DNA from: Bombus terrestris
Lineage: Eukaryota > Arthropoda > Insecta > Hymenoptera > Apidae
Direction: 5' to 3'
Assembly: GCF_910591885.1 (NCBI RefSeq)
Contig: NC_063275.1
Span: 21,378,501 to 21,442,500 of the forward strand
Length of the DNA stretch: 64,000 nucleotides
Positions 35,303 to 48,421 of this stretch are shown piece after piece. The notes below the pieces were generated by a model. That model saw only the letters and a list, made by a program, of their open reading frames with translations, ran no database searches and had not been told where the DNA came from. The stretch's first letter is position 1. Every line of letters starts with the position of its first letter. A program made the position numbers and the translations under genes.

Positions 35303-38261
35303 GGCAACAGGGCCATTGACTCTAATGCAGTTTCGAATTTACGATAAGGAATCTGAAACGTTGAAGAGAATAAACATAGTTTAATAAAGTTTAATAAACA
35401 CAGTTTAATCCTGTAATTTGCAATATATATATATATATATATAATTGCGTAATAGTCACGAAGACTCTTTTTTTAAACAGCTCGAAATATATATACCAAA
35501 TATCACTTTGAATTCCACATTAATGGTATTTAACGACAGGACACACCAATTTCCGTTCTACGCGAAATAATCACGTTACACCGTGTAAACGTGAGATACA
35601 AGTATTTCAAATAATATGTAATATTTTAAAATAATTTTAAATAATATAGAAACGATGATCGAAACATTTTTAGGTATCCTCAAATATCTGTATCAATGTG
35701 CAGGTTAATTTAAGAGATACGGTTTTAACAAAATGACTGTATAACCGCATCCTGTCGGGGAAAAATATTACGAAAATATCGAATTTTATATGAAAATCTC
35801 GGTAATAGTAAATAAATATTAAGAATATTTTCCTGTTGCGAAAGATTCAATGGCTTGTAATAAAAACTAATTTTCTACAGTACATGTCATATCGTCGATT
35901 ACGATCAAATTTGTATGATTAATTGTTTATTATATAATTAATTAAAAAAATTAAGAAAGAAAATGTCTTATTACGAAAGTATCGTTGGTGGAAAGAGACA
36001 TACAATGTTGTTCATTGTTTGAATATAATATTTAAATGTTGTTCAAATATAATAATATTTCATATAGTTAGTACAATTACGTATATGGATTTTAAAACAT
36101 TCCAATTTAATATTAGGCGAGGAACGCTTATTCAGAGAATTAGAAAGTTCAGATTATTCGGATTGCGTCTACATCTAGTAGAGGACGATTAACATAATAA
36201 TTTGTTTCGAAGAACATTAACATTTGGGGAAAGTGTACAGTTCGTTTCGGAAATAATATGTATGTCGCTAATTTGAAAATAAATGGGTTTGCGTGGTGAG
36301 TTAATGTAGGATCAGTGCCGTAAATCTTTTTGATGTTGGTGCTTCATCATTTTAATCACTGCTATCTTTCAAATTACTTGCGTACCGACCAACTTAGTCT
36401 AACTTTTTCAATCTTATACAAATTTTCATAAATGTCCAAAGATCGGGCCAAATTCTTTGAATTCTCTATAGAGCTCAAAACAACTTCTACATTTAAGGTA
36501 ATCTAAGAAATCTTAATAATTTTCTAAACATTGTAACGCGTTATCTCTTCCACAATAATTTAAAATTAATCTGAAAACTGTGAGCTAAAAGAGCTGAAAC
36601 AAGCAAATAAGGATTAACAACATTAATTGAGAGGCTTTTAGATATACAAGTGCCGACTGTACTTTTTAATCAAACAGTTGAATAATTCTGACATTTGTTT
36701 CTTTTTTAAATCTAAAATGATCAAAGTTCTTTAACAATCATTATGATTAGCAATTCAAACATGATTGGCTCTTCTCCAGATAGCTTTTCGATTCCAGCGA
36801 ATTATTCCCATTAAAAAAAAAAGAGAGAATAAAAAATGCCATCGCTGAATTTGGATGAAATTAAATCCAAAAATCATAGTGCAGTCCAGGGAATCATAGA
36901 ACGCTAAAACGTACGTCAAAACGCTGAATAAAAAATAAATAAAAATGCTTCACCTTTAAAAGTAACAAGTAAACATCACGCCCATATTACATCGTCGATC
37001 GATTTTTATGATCCTGACGCAAACACCAGATATTCTTTTTAATCTCACATCCAGGATCGTTACCAAACACAGATATTAAATCGATACCGCACGTGATTCA
37101 ATGAGGCGCAGTTCGTCGTGGGTTTCGTGCTCGCGCGTACAACGTTGTACGCATCGTGTCTGCACGTTTCGAACTAAACGAACATTTACCCGCTGCGTAC
37201 ACGTTACCATTAATCTTCGGGCTCTGCCACGAAAGAACGGGCCCTGCTTCCCGATAATTCGTTAATCGTCGCTTAATTACGCCATCGATCGACTTAACGA
37301 TTCACGCGTGCGCCGGGAAACGCGGTGAGGCTGGGCCCTTTCGAACGAAATCACCATGGCCCGTCGTTTCGACTAATTACGAAATCGCTTCGCGTTCACC
37401 TCTTTATCAATCTTGCCTTTTCTCCTTCGATTCACGCGACACGTATTTCTTATTCACTGATTTTCACATCATTTTTCCATTCGCGCGGAATATTCCTGTC
37501 GCACGAAACGATTAAAAAGGTTTAGAATTAAAGCGCGGAATTTTTTGCTTTTATGAGAAATCTGAAAGTACAAAAAGTAGACAAAAGTACACGAATTTAT
37601 ATAAAATAAATTTCTGCTTAAGTTGCATTCTCTTCTTTATAGACATATGAATTGGCATAAATATACGTAGTCTATCGATAACTGGTGGTGTCTAAGAAGT
37701 AGAACATTTGAACGTGGATATTTTGGGATTGTTATTGGGACTTTTCTAACCATTTTTTGAACGAAGATTATTCGTGGAAATTTTTTTAGAAGAATTGCTT
37801 ACTGTGTGCATGCCCAATTCTCCAATGATATGCAATGTATTTTATTTATCGGTTAATCTTCAAGTGGTACTGTTGGGTTCCAAATTACTGAATTCTAAGG
37901 TATTTAATTTTAACTTGCATTATTCATTTTATATGATAAAAATGAGTAACTGCTTTTTATTATGTAAACTATAGAGTAAAAAATAAAATTAAATTAACCG
38001 TTATAACCAAAATTGCTATAGTTGGAATTTTAACTTATGTTTTATTCATTATTAATTGAATTAATTGGATATCATGTTTCCTATCATTTTTTAATAATTT
38101 ACCATTTATGTTCCTTCTACCGAATATCAGTACATTTCAGATATATTTCGTAATTTCGATATAATTATTTATTAACTAATTTTTCTTCGATATAAAAATA
38201 CTGTAATTCACTTCATAAATCAAACTACTCCAGCTTCGTGTTTTTCGAAATTTCGTATCCT
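35303..38261. other. Non-coding stretch
   Basis: AT-rich, with a small direct duplication near 36006-36060 (TGTTGTTCA followed by AATATAATA words) and a GC-richer island at 37080-37490. No gene recognised. Confidence 0.5.
35423..35443. repeat. (AT)n microsatellite
   Basis: Uninterrupted alternating A and T over 21 bases. Confidence 0.95.
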
Positions 38262-38514
38262 GTTTTACCAGTTTTACATTGCAACTTAATATGCTTCTTC
38301 CGCGAAAGGATTATATCAGGACTCTATCGTGATCGATATTAAATAAAATACTGAAACGTTGATAAGAATCTTCCAATCATGTTTCTCCAGGTTACATTGC
38401 AACCTAATCCGTCTTTTTCCCTCAAAATGATTATATCAGAATTCTGTTGTGATCGATATTAAATAAAATATTGAAACGTTGATAAAAATCTGCCGATCAT
38501 GTTTGCCAAGTTGT
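38262..38514. repeat. Tandem repeat, two units of 118 bp plus a partial third
   Basis: TTACATTGCAACTTAAT at 38274 recurs as TTACATTGCAACCTAAT at 38392, exactly 118 bases later, and similarity holds through the GTGATCGATATTAAATAAAA and TGAAACGTTGATAA segments. A third start (ATCATGTTTGCCAAGTTG) follows before the similarity ends. No coding frame is involved. Confidence 0.85.
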
Positions 38515-40055
38515 CGACAGGGAAACACGCGTTTAGATACTTGTTACTTGGATTGTCAATATTTTTTACGTAACAATATATTTACTCAGGGATTTGTCAT
38601 TTCAAATCTATCTTTCCAGAATTTACTAAATGACGCAACTATTATAAATCCAATTCCCAATAAACATGTTAACATTAATAATTAATATTTCCTATATGTA
38701 TAGGATATATATTTCAAGAATTAAAACGTGTTACTTATCTTGTCATGAAATATAAAGATTAAACAATTAATCATCCATTAAACAAGTGCATATGTTTATA
38801 ATTATAGTTCATACAGCAATAAAAATTCACTGATCTCTGCGTTACTTCCAAGTTTTAATTCATAGGACGAACATATTGCGATTTTACGTTCAGATAAGTA
38901 GATTCAGTCGACAGCAGTTCATTTAATAGGTCCACTACTACTAACGCACGTGTTGCGTCGACACGATTATTCGATTAATACTGCCAATACAACTGTTGTC
39001 TTTTAGATTTTCTATTCTTCCACAAGTTAACAACTAGGCAGAAAGAAGAGAAACAAAATAGTGAATAATGTATCGAAACGAACTATTTAAGATATATTGT
39101 TTTAAAATAAAAACATTTTTTACAAAGGAAAAATACGTCTCTAAGAATGAGTCGTAACGAATGTGTTAATCTAATTAACTAAAATCGAACTAAAATTTCA
39201 TCTCAATAAATTCAGTTTTACTGTAATTAATATACTGCAGATTTTTATAGAAATTTATATTTTTAAACAATAAAATGGAATCTAAGCAGATGTTTATTTC
39301 ACACACTAAATATCATAAGTACTATAGTTTCAATATTTTGTATATCTTTGTATATCATGTTAATGCATTACGCGCATATTTGCAATTTCAAATTTCCTAC
39401 AAACCTATAAAAAAATTCGCAGTAATAATTAATAATAAATAATATCTCACAACCAAACCATTTCAAACTGATAAAAAGAAATTTAAAAAATAAAAAAAGC
39501 CGATATCTATCTATCCGTCTTACCAAAATCGCTATAAAAAAAATTTCTTTGACTCATTCCTGACGATATTCCCCTTTTATCGCAGACTACGTTAAATTTA
39601 TTTGATGCTCATCGTATAACACGCGTGTGCCGGTAACACAGCATTTAAAGCATCACGTTAGCCAGAAGCCGCGATGCGGGTAGTATTATGGAATCAATTT
39701 GCTAAATGGACAGGCTAGAGGGTGAGGATAGACGATGAGGGCGGTAGAAACCGGCAGAAAAACGACAGAAGACCGATGACGAGGAGTAGGCCGAGGGAAA
39801 GACGCGAAGAAACGCAAAATAGGCAGAACACACAGGGGCAGGGAGTCAACACGTGGCCGCACCCTGATTTCACGCATGCGACGACTCGTGCAGAGGAGGA
39901 AACCGAACGTGGAGTCGCTCTGCCTCCTCTGACCACGCGCGCACGTGAAACGCTGCGGCTATGCGGTCAGGACTGATTCATAGGTTCTCCTGCGTCACCC
40001 TAAGCTGCTCGAACTGCGTTTTATTAACGCGACGATGAACCTTCAAATTGCATTA
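38515..40055. other. Non-coding stretch with a GC-rich island
   Basis: AT-rich to about 39600, then a GC- and purine-rich island at 39670-40010 with opposed open frames (39722-39976 +, 39715-39936 -) rich in R and lacking domains. Confidence 0.45.
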
Positions 40056-40500
40056 CACTGGCTCACGAAAGTATTTCTACGCTTATCGTAGAATATTTGT
40101 GTATATATATGGCGAATGTTTGTTATATAAAACATGTTGAAATTTTATTTAGACTGTAATGAGACACGATCGTTACGAGTTACGATTATATTGGTAAAAT
40201 TAGAAACCAATCTGAAAATGTACGTAGAAATTGCAAGATATTTACAAGCTTAAATATATGTTTGGCAAAGATTACAAAAGTAATTAAACAAGTTAATAAC
40301 TCGTTTGGTTAATAAGTTACGATATTCAATGGGACCATTTTTAACGCTTAATGTACGTTTGAGATTACTATTCACGTTGTATACTAATTTTATATTAAAA
40401 GTACATCTAATTATTATTTGGTATATAAAGAATTTTTAAGTTTAAATAGTTTGCACAAAATGTTTCGATTCAATGATCCGTCTATACTTAATCGTTAGTA
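40056..40500. mobile_element. Tc1-like non-autonomous element, copy B (right end lost)
   Basis: Starts CACTGGCTCACGAAAGTATT directly after TA (40054-40055). It shares its interior with copies A and C: TATATAAAACATGTTGAAAT, AGAAACCAATCTGAAAATGT, GCAAGATATTTA and, with A, GATATTCAATGGGACCAT. Similarity to A fades after about 40480, and no inverted right end with CAGTG-TA is found, so this copy is truncated or too diverged at that side. No coding frame. Confidence 0.65.
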
Positions 40501-43500
40501 GGCTCTGACATACGAGAATGTCTAAACATTTAACATTTGTATTTTCTACAAAACATTAATTAAGATAATTATATTTAGATAGAAGAAGGAGCATACACGT
40601 GATTAAATTCTCCAAAGTAATTGATTAGCTTATCGACGTAATACATTACGTTTGAATACTATTCGTTGCTATACATAGTTACACATATCACAAACCTGAT
40701 TCATTTTATCCTAGCAAAACAAGCAATCGTACAAATTACTAAATCCAGATATTATCTGATATTTTATTTACGAGATTCTCTTCTGCGACTGTGCCGTAAT
40801 TCTTACACGATCGAGAATAATTATTATGCTATAACTTCGGTTAATGGAACGATCGATTACTGGAACATCGATCAATGGGAAACTTGCGAATGATCCTTTG
40901 CAAGAAAAATTGAAAAACAAGTGAAAACACTGAACGAAACTATCACATTTTTATTCCAGATTTTATATTTCTATTTAATGTCGATATTTATAAAATAGCT
41001 AAAATAAATTTTTTTAATACGAAAGAAATATTATATTCGATCATACGAATAATACCAAAGATCCAAACATATGTAACGATTAGTTTACATTTATTAGTTG
41101 GTATAATCAAGGTATGTACTTCAAAACTTCCTCCACCGGCAATTTATCTTCAATTCACATTTCAATCCTACCATTCGACCAGAAACTTTTCTCTATAATT
41201 TAATTACACACTATATTAATTTCAATATTAAGGCCAGCGAAGAAGACGAGTCAAAGTAACCCAATTACTTATCTCGATCGTCTACCAAGCAAAGCTTAAG
41301 ACTCCATTATTCCCACCCAGACAACCGTATAACCAATTCGTTTTCTCCCGGCGTGGCTCTCTTCGTGTTCGTACGCCCGCTAATTGTCCACATATATTGT
41401 TCTACGCGTAAAATCAACCACGCACACGCGTATATACCGCTATACCTCTCGGTCAACAAGCCGGCATCTTAGGTGCAAACGCCTCGAGTGTCTACCGGGT
41501 GGTCCATGAGACGGATCTTGTAAAGCAAAATGTCAAGTCCTCGATCTTCCTGAACAATCGATCATTTTAGGTTGCATCACGAACGCCACAATAGAGTGTG
41601 ATGCAATTCATCGCATCGTCTACAGAACGACAGTCACGTGTAACCAACACGGGCAATTTCGTTCGCTGAAATTGATTCCTTTCTTGCGATCGATCAATTT
41701 AATTGATATTAATTCGATTGTTTTAATCGTTGATTAAAAGATATCGGCGAATGGTGGTGTGTGTCTAGAGAAAGAAAAATGTATTGGGTGTAATGGATAT
41801 AGGTAATTTATTCGTTCATAGCGATTCTTTGGAAATTTCTGATTTTCTTGCCGTTTTAATTTATTGAAAGATTATTTCTTATGAATAAAACTTTCCGTGA
41901 GAAATGATATTTTAAACAGGAAGTAAGTCGATAGTCCATTTCGGATGAAAATTAAGATAAGAATTTTGTAAACCGTAATGCTGTTCTTCAAGTATTGTTT
42001 AGAAACACTATATCAAAAAATCGTTATATATGTCTGTTTCGTTCTTAAAAACAGAAATAAAGAAATTTCTGTTGATAAAGGTAGAAACGCTTTTAAAAAG
42101 AGAAACGTCCATTTCTAGTGAGTTCAAAGTAGGCACGCGTCTTATTATTTTTGTATCAATTGTCTAATTAGCGTATAGGCTTTGTGTTACGAAGTTTAGT
42201 AAAATTAGATTTTTTCATTCATCTTACTTTCTTAATGAATTGTATTAATGAATAATTTAGTTATTACTTTAATAAATTGAAAACATTAAAATTTCTTGTC
42301 TTTTTCCTTTTTTATTACATTTTACTTTACAAAAATTCCCACGTTAAGATATAATTCTTCCAATTTCTTTCTACCAGATCTATTCATTTTACCGAACCAC
42401 TTATAAAAATAATATGTTAACAAAAAAAAAACACGAATATTCCTTCCAATTAACACAAATACACACAAATTAGTCTACAAATTGCTCAATGGTTTCAATG
42501 TATCTATATCCATGACACCCTATAGAAGGTAGTATGCGTATCACGAGTTCATACAACTCACGGCAATACAAATCGCTTGATTAGACGGGCATACCGTTCT
42601 TGATTGCACATCAGCTCCGATGTTAATCAATCGACAAAAATATTCGTCTGTGGCGCCGCTCCAATTTCTACCATCGTTTCTCTGACACATTTTCCCAACC
42701 ATTTTGATCGTTGCCGCAACCTGGCCGATTTGCCGGCCGCGAAACTTTCAGCGTTCTCGTTAAACAAACATGACGCGCGTTAAGCTGTGAATTAGCATTT
42801 TTATTATGCCTCGCGGCCTCTCATTGGCCTTTATTGCTCCTCCGCCAAGTACATCCTGTTATCCTTGAGTAAAGTTTAGTTTTCGAGTAAAGTAGAAGAA
42901 GCATACGACGCAAACGAAGAGCAAAAGTGTGCGATAACACAGGGTAGAATCGTTGAATGTGTATACGAGCGGAATCGATGTGTTCATTTATGATTAAACG
43001 TTGAAAAAGTAGTTGAAATGATAATTGTGTCGTAGGAGTATATGATAATTTAAAATACTCGTTTAATATTATCGTACTATTAATTAAACGTTATTAATTG
43101 GAGGTATTCAGTTGCGAATAAATTTCAAGGAAGCAATAATAGGAATGAAAATTAATTTGTAGGAATTTATGCCGCTTTCTTATATTTTAATCGAGTAAGA
43201 ATTTAATTTAGTTGGAAGCAATGAAATTTTAAGGAAATGTTACAGTGACTTATACGGCTATGATATAATTTCATTTAATGTTTTTTAATATTGATAAAAT
43301 TTCTTCTGATCGTATCACTTTAGAATTGACATCGGATTAAGAGTGAAATACAATTTTCACATTATTGGAAATATTCAACTGAATAAATTTTATGGAAACA
43401 GTTGAAATGAAAAATAATTCGCGAGAGCATACGTCGATATTATTGATTGAACAAATTTTTTGAAACTCAAGTGGAAAATACTTTTCTGTAAGTAGAATAT

Positions 43501-44637
43501 ACCTAATGTATATAAATAAAATATTTATATTTTATCCTTCATCCTTGTAAGCAAGAAATAAAAATATGTTGGATATAGTCATCCTTATTCATTTCATCTT
43601 TTTGTTCGAAGATTTCATTTGAAAGATACACTTTTATAAATTTAAAGATATAGAAAATATGTTGTTTAAAACTTCCGCGTTATGGAAATCTACGTCGTAC
43701 AAGGAACAGGGAAATTATACATTGTAATAATCTTATGATCTGAATAACAAGGAATCATTTAGTTTCATTAATCAGTCGTGCAACCCGAAAAATGATAATT
43801 TCGAGGAATCCTACTATCATTATGTTTATCATCTCCGGTACAAGATTGGAAAAGCGATAAGACAATACAAACAAGAAGATAGGACCGGGAATAAAAGGGT
43901 AAAGAAGGAAAACTGAGAATACGTGTGAGAAGGAAAACCTATGAAAAGCGCCTACGGGAATAATAAAATCGATGCAAAGTTATCGTGAAAGAATCGTTTA
44001 ATTACATTATTAAACTTTATCGCGTCCCTGTATCATAATTATAATGTTATTTCAAACAGGCCTACTATTTAATTAAGATCCTTTATCGACCATCTTTAAC
44101 AAGACCCTTTGTCGATCGTCAGTTCCAGCATATTAAAGTATATTTATTACATATAATAAATCTAATCCTAACCATATATTTAAAAAAACCTGAACTATTT
44201 ATAAACCAACAGACCGATGCTTTTATTAACAAAATAAAAGTATAGTTAATTTTTAAAAAATAGATTTAAGCTTTTCTATTCGCAATCTTAAAACTTCAGT
44301 TGCTAATAATATTACATTCTTAATAATCTGAAACTTCAATTGTTCAAATATCCACTATAATCAAGACTTTAGTCTTTGAATTCGCAGTATAATTCCTTAG
44401 CAATCACAGAATCTTAGTAATGTTGAATTCCTAAGATAAAATTAGATCGAAAGTCGTCATAATTTCGAAACTTTAACATTTTCAAATTCAAGCTCCTAAT
44501 CGTCTTCGAAGTTTTAGCATTTCCACGCTAAAATATATTTCCTAAATCTCGCTATTTCCGATTCCCTTAAACCAAACTTGCAAGAATATTTCAGTTCAAC
44601 GATATTTCAATGATCTAAAAATCAGTATTTTCGTAGG
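40501..44637. other. Non-coding stretch
   Basis: AT-rich, with GC-richer islands at about 41330-41660 and 42580-42860. The frame at 40666-40893 (+) has no domain. No gene or repeat recognised. Confidence 0.5.
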
Positions 44638-44749
44638 AAGAAAAATGTCACTGGCTCCGACGCAACCGCACCGTGAACGTTTACAAATTAACTTGCAAAT
44701 GGTTGGTCGCTCGATCAAGTGGCTGGAATGGGAAAGCTCGGCCGTAAGT
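44638..44749 (+). CDS. Weak candidate first coding exon
   Basis: An ATG in good insect context (AAAAATG, 44645) follows a TTTTCGTAG acceptor-like sequence and reads 35 codons (MSLAPTQPHRERLQINLQMV start) to a GTAAGT donor at 44750. The segment sits in a GC-rich island running to about 45050. If the donor is not used, the frame ends at 44863. No family is recognised, and each signal alone is common by chance. Confidence 0.2.
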
Positions 44750-45088
44750 TTCGCCAGTGGTGGCGGCGACTTGGCGGATAATTGCGTTCTGGTCGGTAGA
44801 AAACTTGTTATTCAAAGGAAAAACGAACCTGCTATCCCTGGCCGTTGGATGGCTCGCAATTAACACAAAAGCGAGCAGCCAGGAAATTACGTTCCTTCAC
44901 AGCGCCTTTATCATTGGGCAGCATGCGTTGCAACGGATTGTCAAGCGATTAACCGTCGTATGGAACACGCCATGATATTTTCGATTGACAAGTCCTGCAG
45001 TTAATTCAATTAACGGCCCTTAATCATCGACGCGGCTCGTACACGCTTGAAATTTTGTGGAATTCCATCGGCTTAAATGGTACAGGTA
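44750..45088. other. GC-rich island, unassigned
   Basis: Continuation of the GC-rich island with overlapping open frames on both strands and no domain. Ends at the TA that flanks the next mobile element. Confidence 0.35.
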
Positions 45089-45707
45089 CATTGGCTTACG
45101 AAGGTGTACGTATTCGAACTCTTCTCCTAAAAAACTTTTATGCGTGTATCGCGTGTGTTATATAAAATATTTTGAAATTTTGTTCGTAATTGCAATACAA
45201 CACGACTGTGGTGATTATATCGGCGAAATTTGAAACCAATATGAAAGTGAATACGGAGGTTACAACCTTTATATTCATAAAAAGATTCTGCAAGTATTTG
45301 AACGCTTATCGTAGAAAATTTATATATAAATATATCGTTGATATATGTTAATGAAATTTCATTAGCATCATAGTAATAAGATACATCCTCCATGATTACA
45401 TTCGCAAACTTCGAAACCAATCTGGAAATGTATATAGATATTACAATAGAATAAATAACCATTCAGAACATGGTGAAAAATGTCCAACACACAAACTACT
45501 AAGAGACTCGCGTATACAAGTATTAATTTCGAACTTGCAGAATAATCAACACTCGCTTGATGAATAGAGTTCGTTGTGAAGAATTGGAGTATCTCAGATT
45601 CCCTTTTACAGACGTTGTTATAATCTTCGATATAACAACGAGTTAATCCACAATATGGACATGAAGGTTCTTTATAGTAAGCGTTGAAATATTTTCGTGA
45701 ACCAGTG
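45089..45707. mobile_element. Tc1-like non-autonomous element, copy C
   Basis: Left end CATTGGCTTACGAAGGTGTA after TA (45087-45088); right end, read on the minus strand, CACTGGTTCACGAAAATATT, followed on the plus strand by TA (45708-45709). Both TA dinucleotides are thus in place around a 619-bp element. The interior shares GAAACCAATxTGAAA with copy B, and does so twice (near 45231 and 45413). A second start-like segment, CAAGTATTTGAACGCTTATC at 45291, shows that part of the left end has been duplicated inside. No transposase frame. Confidence 0.75.
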
Positions 45708-45709
45708 TA

Positions 45710-48340
45710 TGTACACGTTACTTTACCTGAATAACTTTCATAGACAAAAAACGGACTAATTAAATTATATTTGTATTTTATTTATTCTATTACACTTATT
45801 CCACTTATTATTATATCGTTATATTATACTTCTTATATTTACCAATGGAAATTTATTTTTACATTCTTGTTGCCAAAGGTTTTGGTACTGAATATTCTTC
45901 ATTATTGTACTTATTGTTATTATATAGAACACGGAGTTCCTTCTGTAAGATAATAATAAATATGAAAATATTCTACTATTACGTATTTTTTAAAGACCGG
46001 TCATTTCGACTAACTTTGGTAGAGATAGCTACGTCTCAAATGCCGGTAGTTCTAGTGTTAAGGATCCTTTATAATACAAGAATCTAAAGAAGCCAAGAAT
46101 TAAGTACCATAAAATAATGAAAATTACAACTTTTTCACGATCTGATATCCTTTTCAGAATACTGTGCGATGCCGCTAATGTAAAATGCATCGTCTTCGTC
46201 GGCAGCTTGTACGTCGTATTACACGTGAGATCGCGATTGCGTTGGTGCTTTCTTGCGACCCGGCCATCGGTAATGTAACGAGTGTCATTAAGCGACGTTC
46301 ACTTAATTCAATTATTATCATACCGCGCTCTATCTTCGCGTTCCTGCCTCCCCTACTTGGCCCTTTTTTCTCGTCCGGTTCACCCGTAGCCACCGCGCGC
46401 GTTCCGCAATCGTGATTAGAGTCGCGGACTGACTAATGCGGCAGGAGAATTATTCTATTAGAGCGGAGGCGCATTAGAGGGCCGCCAGAGGATTTTTCTA
46501 GGTTCAGCAGCGACTAATAGGATGCCCATTAGCCACGCGGTACGGTCAGCCATAAACAAGTCTACGAGGCAAGGAGACGATAATGTTCGCGAGGGTGTTA
46601 CGCGGTACAACGGTAATTCGCGTTTCGTCCGACTTGCACGTGTGACCATCACGCCATGCCAAACCTTATTAGCCCTTTCGTTGAGTTGCAGTTTCGTACA
46701 CGAGCTGTAGAGTGTGTCTGTTATGGCTTTGTATCTAGGGTGGGTTAGGATTAAAGTTTCTAATAGGTGAGCTAGATGCATTCTCTGGTAAATATGACAA
46801 ACGTTTAAACAGTTTCTTCGTGTGTTTGTATCGTGTTATTATTTAGGATTCTCGTGGCTGTAGATTGTTGTATGATATTTTGAGATTCTGGAATTTTGTT
46901 GCTTATATGCTTATTTCTTCCTTCGTCTAGGGACAAGAATTGTTTTGTTGGAATATTTCCGTTGTTCTTGAAGAAGATACAAGTTGATATATTTTGTTCA
47001 CGCTATCTATCGTATATTCTTACAATGTAATATTATATATTCATGATATTTGTATTACACTGTATGTTATATTTCTCGAAGTTATCTCTGCGTATGTGTA
47101 TTATTGTATAAGAATCAATTTTTAGACCATATTCATGTAACTTTTTAGAAATAATCCATTTGTATTTAATATACAGTAACACACTAACAGTAAAGTAGTA
47201 TGAAACAAACGATACTGAATAGCTTTTACCAATAAAATCGAGACACTGTAACAAGAGCAGAAGCTACCGCGATCACAGCCTATTCTTCTCATGAATGTAG
47301 ATTGATTATGTCTCTTATCAAAGAAAATTTGTCTATGGTTAAACATATATCGCGTACAAAAGCGAAATAGATTAATTATCCATACGGAATGATAATTTTG
47401 CTTCAGACTATGTGCATGTAACAGATTTTACAATAATACAAAGAGATATTGTAACGACAACCAGTTACGTTCTGTCTACTACATTTTACTCTACTAAATA
47501 CACTGATAATTAATACAATATCATTTCCACAAAAGCTACGAGTTCGCGGTAAACACATCCAGCAGTATGAACGAAAAACAGCAACGTGTAATAATATTGC
47601 ACAATATCGCGTCCCCTTTTAAAACATTCTTTACTTCATCAACGAAACCCTATTATCCCCGAAGAAACAGGAATTCGCATACAGGCTGATTTACGCGTTC
47701 ACGCAACCGACACGGCCTGTTATCTGAAAATCGTAAGCGGCCATGGTTTCGTTATGTATTCAAAGCCAACGAAAAGAATCCTTATTGGCGTGCGCTGACT
47801 CGGCGCAATTAAAGTTGGCGCTCACTCGAGTTTGACCCCGGAATCCGGCACGAGCACAATGCGAACCGTCAATTATTGAATAACTATAATGAACGGCTGT
47901 ATAAATTGTGCTCGTTAAGAGGCAACGAGTGAGCAAGCGGAAAAGTATCGCGCGTGCAATAACAATTCGCTCTGGCTAACGCCTCGATCGACTTTGACAT
48001 TAGCGCGGTATAACCGACGCCCACAGGCTAACCGTAACCTTTGCGCCAGCCTGTTGCCGTGTTTTTCAGGAAATGTTATCCCACTGACACCGATAATTCG
48101 ATATTTTCGCAGAAAACCTGTGTCCTTTTCTTGCAAGGAAAATTCACCTTGAGATTCGCTTTGGATGATGTTAGCTGCTGGATGATGTTAGCGCGAAGAA
48201 CAATGATTCATAAGACGCGAATTATGACAATCTGCTGATCAGTAACACAAAAAAGTAGTAGCTAAGTCAAGTCGTATTTTTCTAAAAAATTTAATGAAGA
48301 AATCCAATGCAAAACAAAAATATGTCACAATAGAGTAATA
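45710..48340. other. Non-coding stretch with GC-rich islands
   Basis: AT-rich 45710-46160 and 46780-47680; GC-richer islands at 46170-46700 and 47690-48080. The 107-codon frame at 46458-46781 (-) has no domain. No gene, RNA or repeat recognised. Confidence 0.45.
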
Positions 48341-48421
48341 TTGTGTTGGCAACTGAGTGATTGCGGATTTTTCCATTAGGTGGTAATGACAAAATCCGCA
48401 ATCACTTAATTGCCAAGCCAA
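48341..48421. mobile_element. 81-bp palindromic mariner-end element, copy 2
   Basis: Same architecture and same length as the copy at 26375: arms of 35 bases around an 11-base loop (TTAGGTGGTAA, 48376-48386). The left arm starts TTGTGTTGGCAACTGAGTGA; the right arm, read in reverse, starts TTGGCTTGGCAATTAAGTGA. TA precedes it (48339-48340); the right flank reads TG where TA is expected, a likely point mutation. The loop is the reverse complement of that in copy 1, so the two copies lie in opposite orientation. No coding sequence. Confidence 0.85.
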
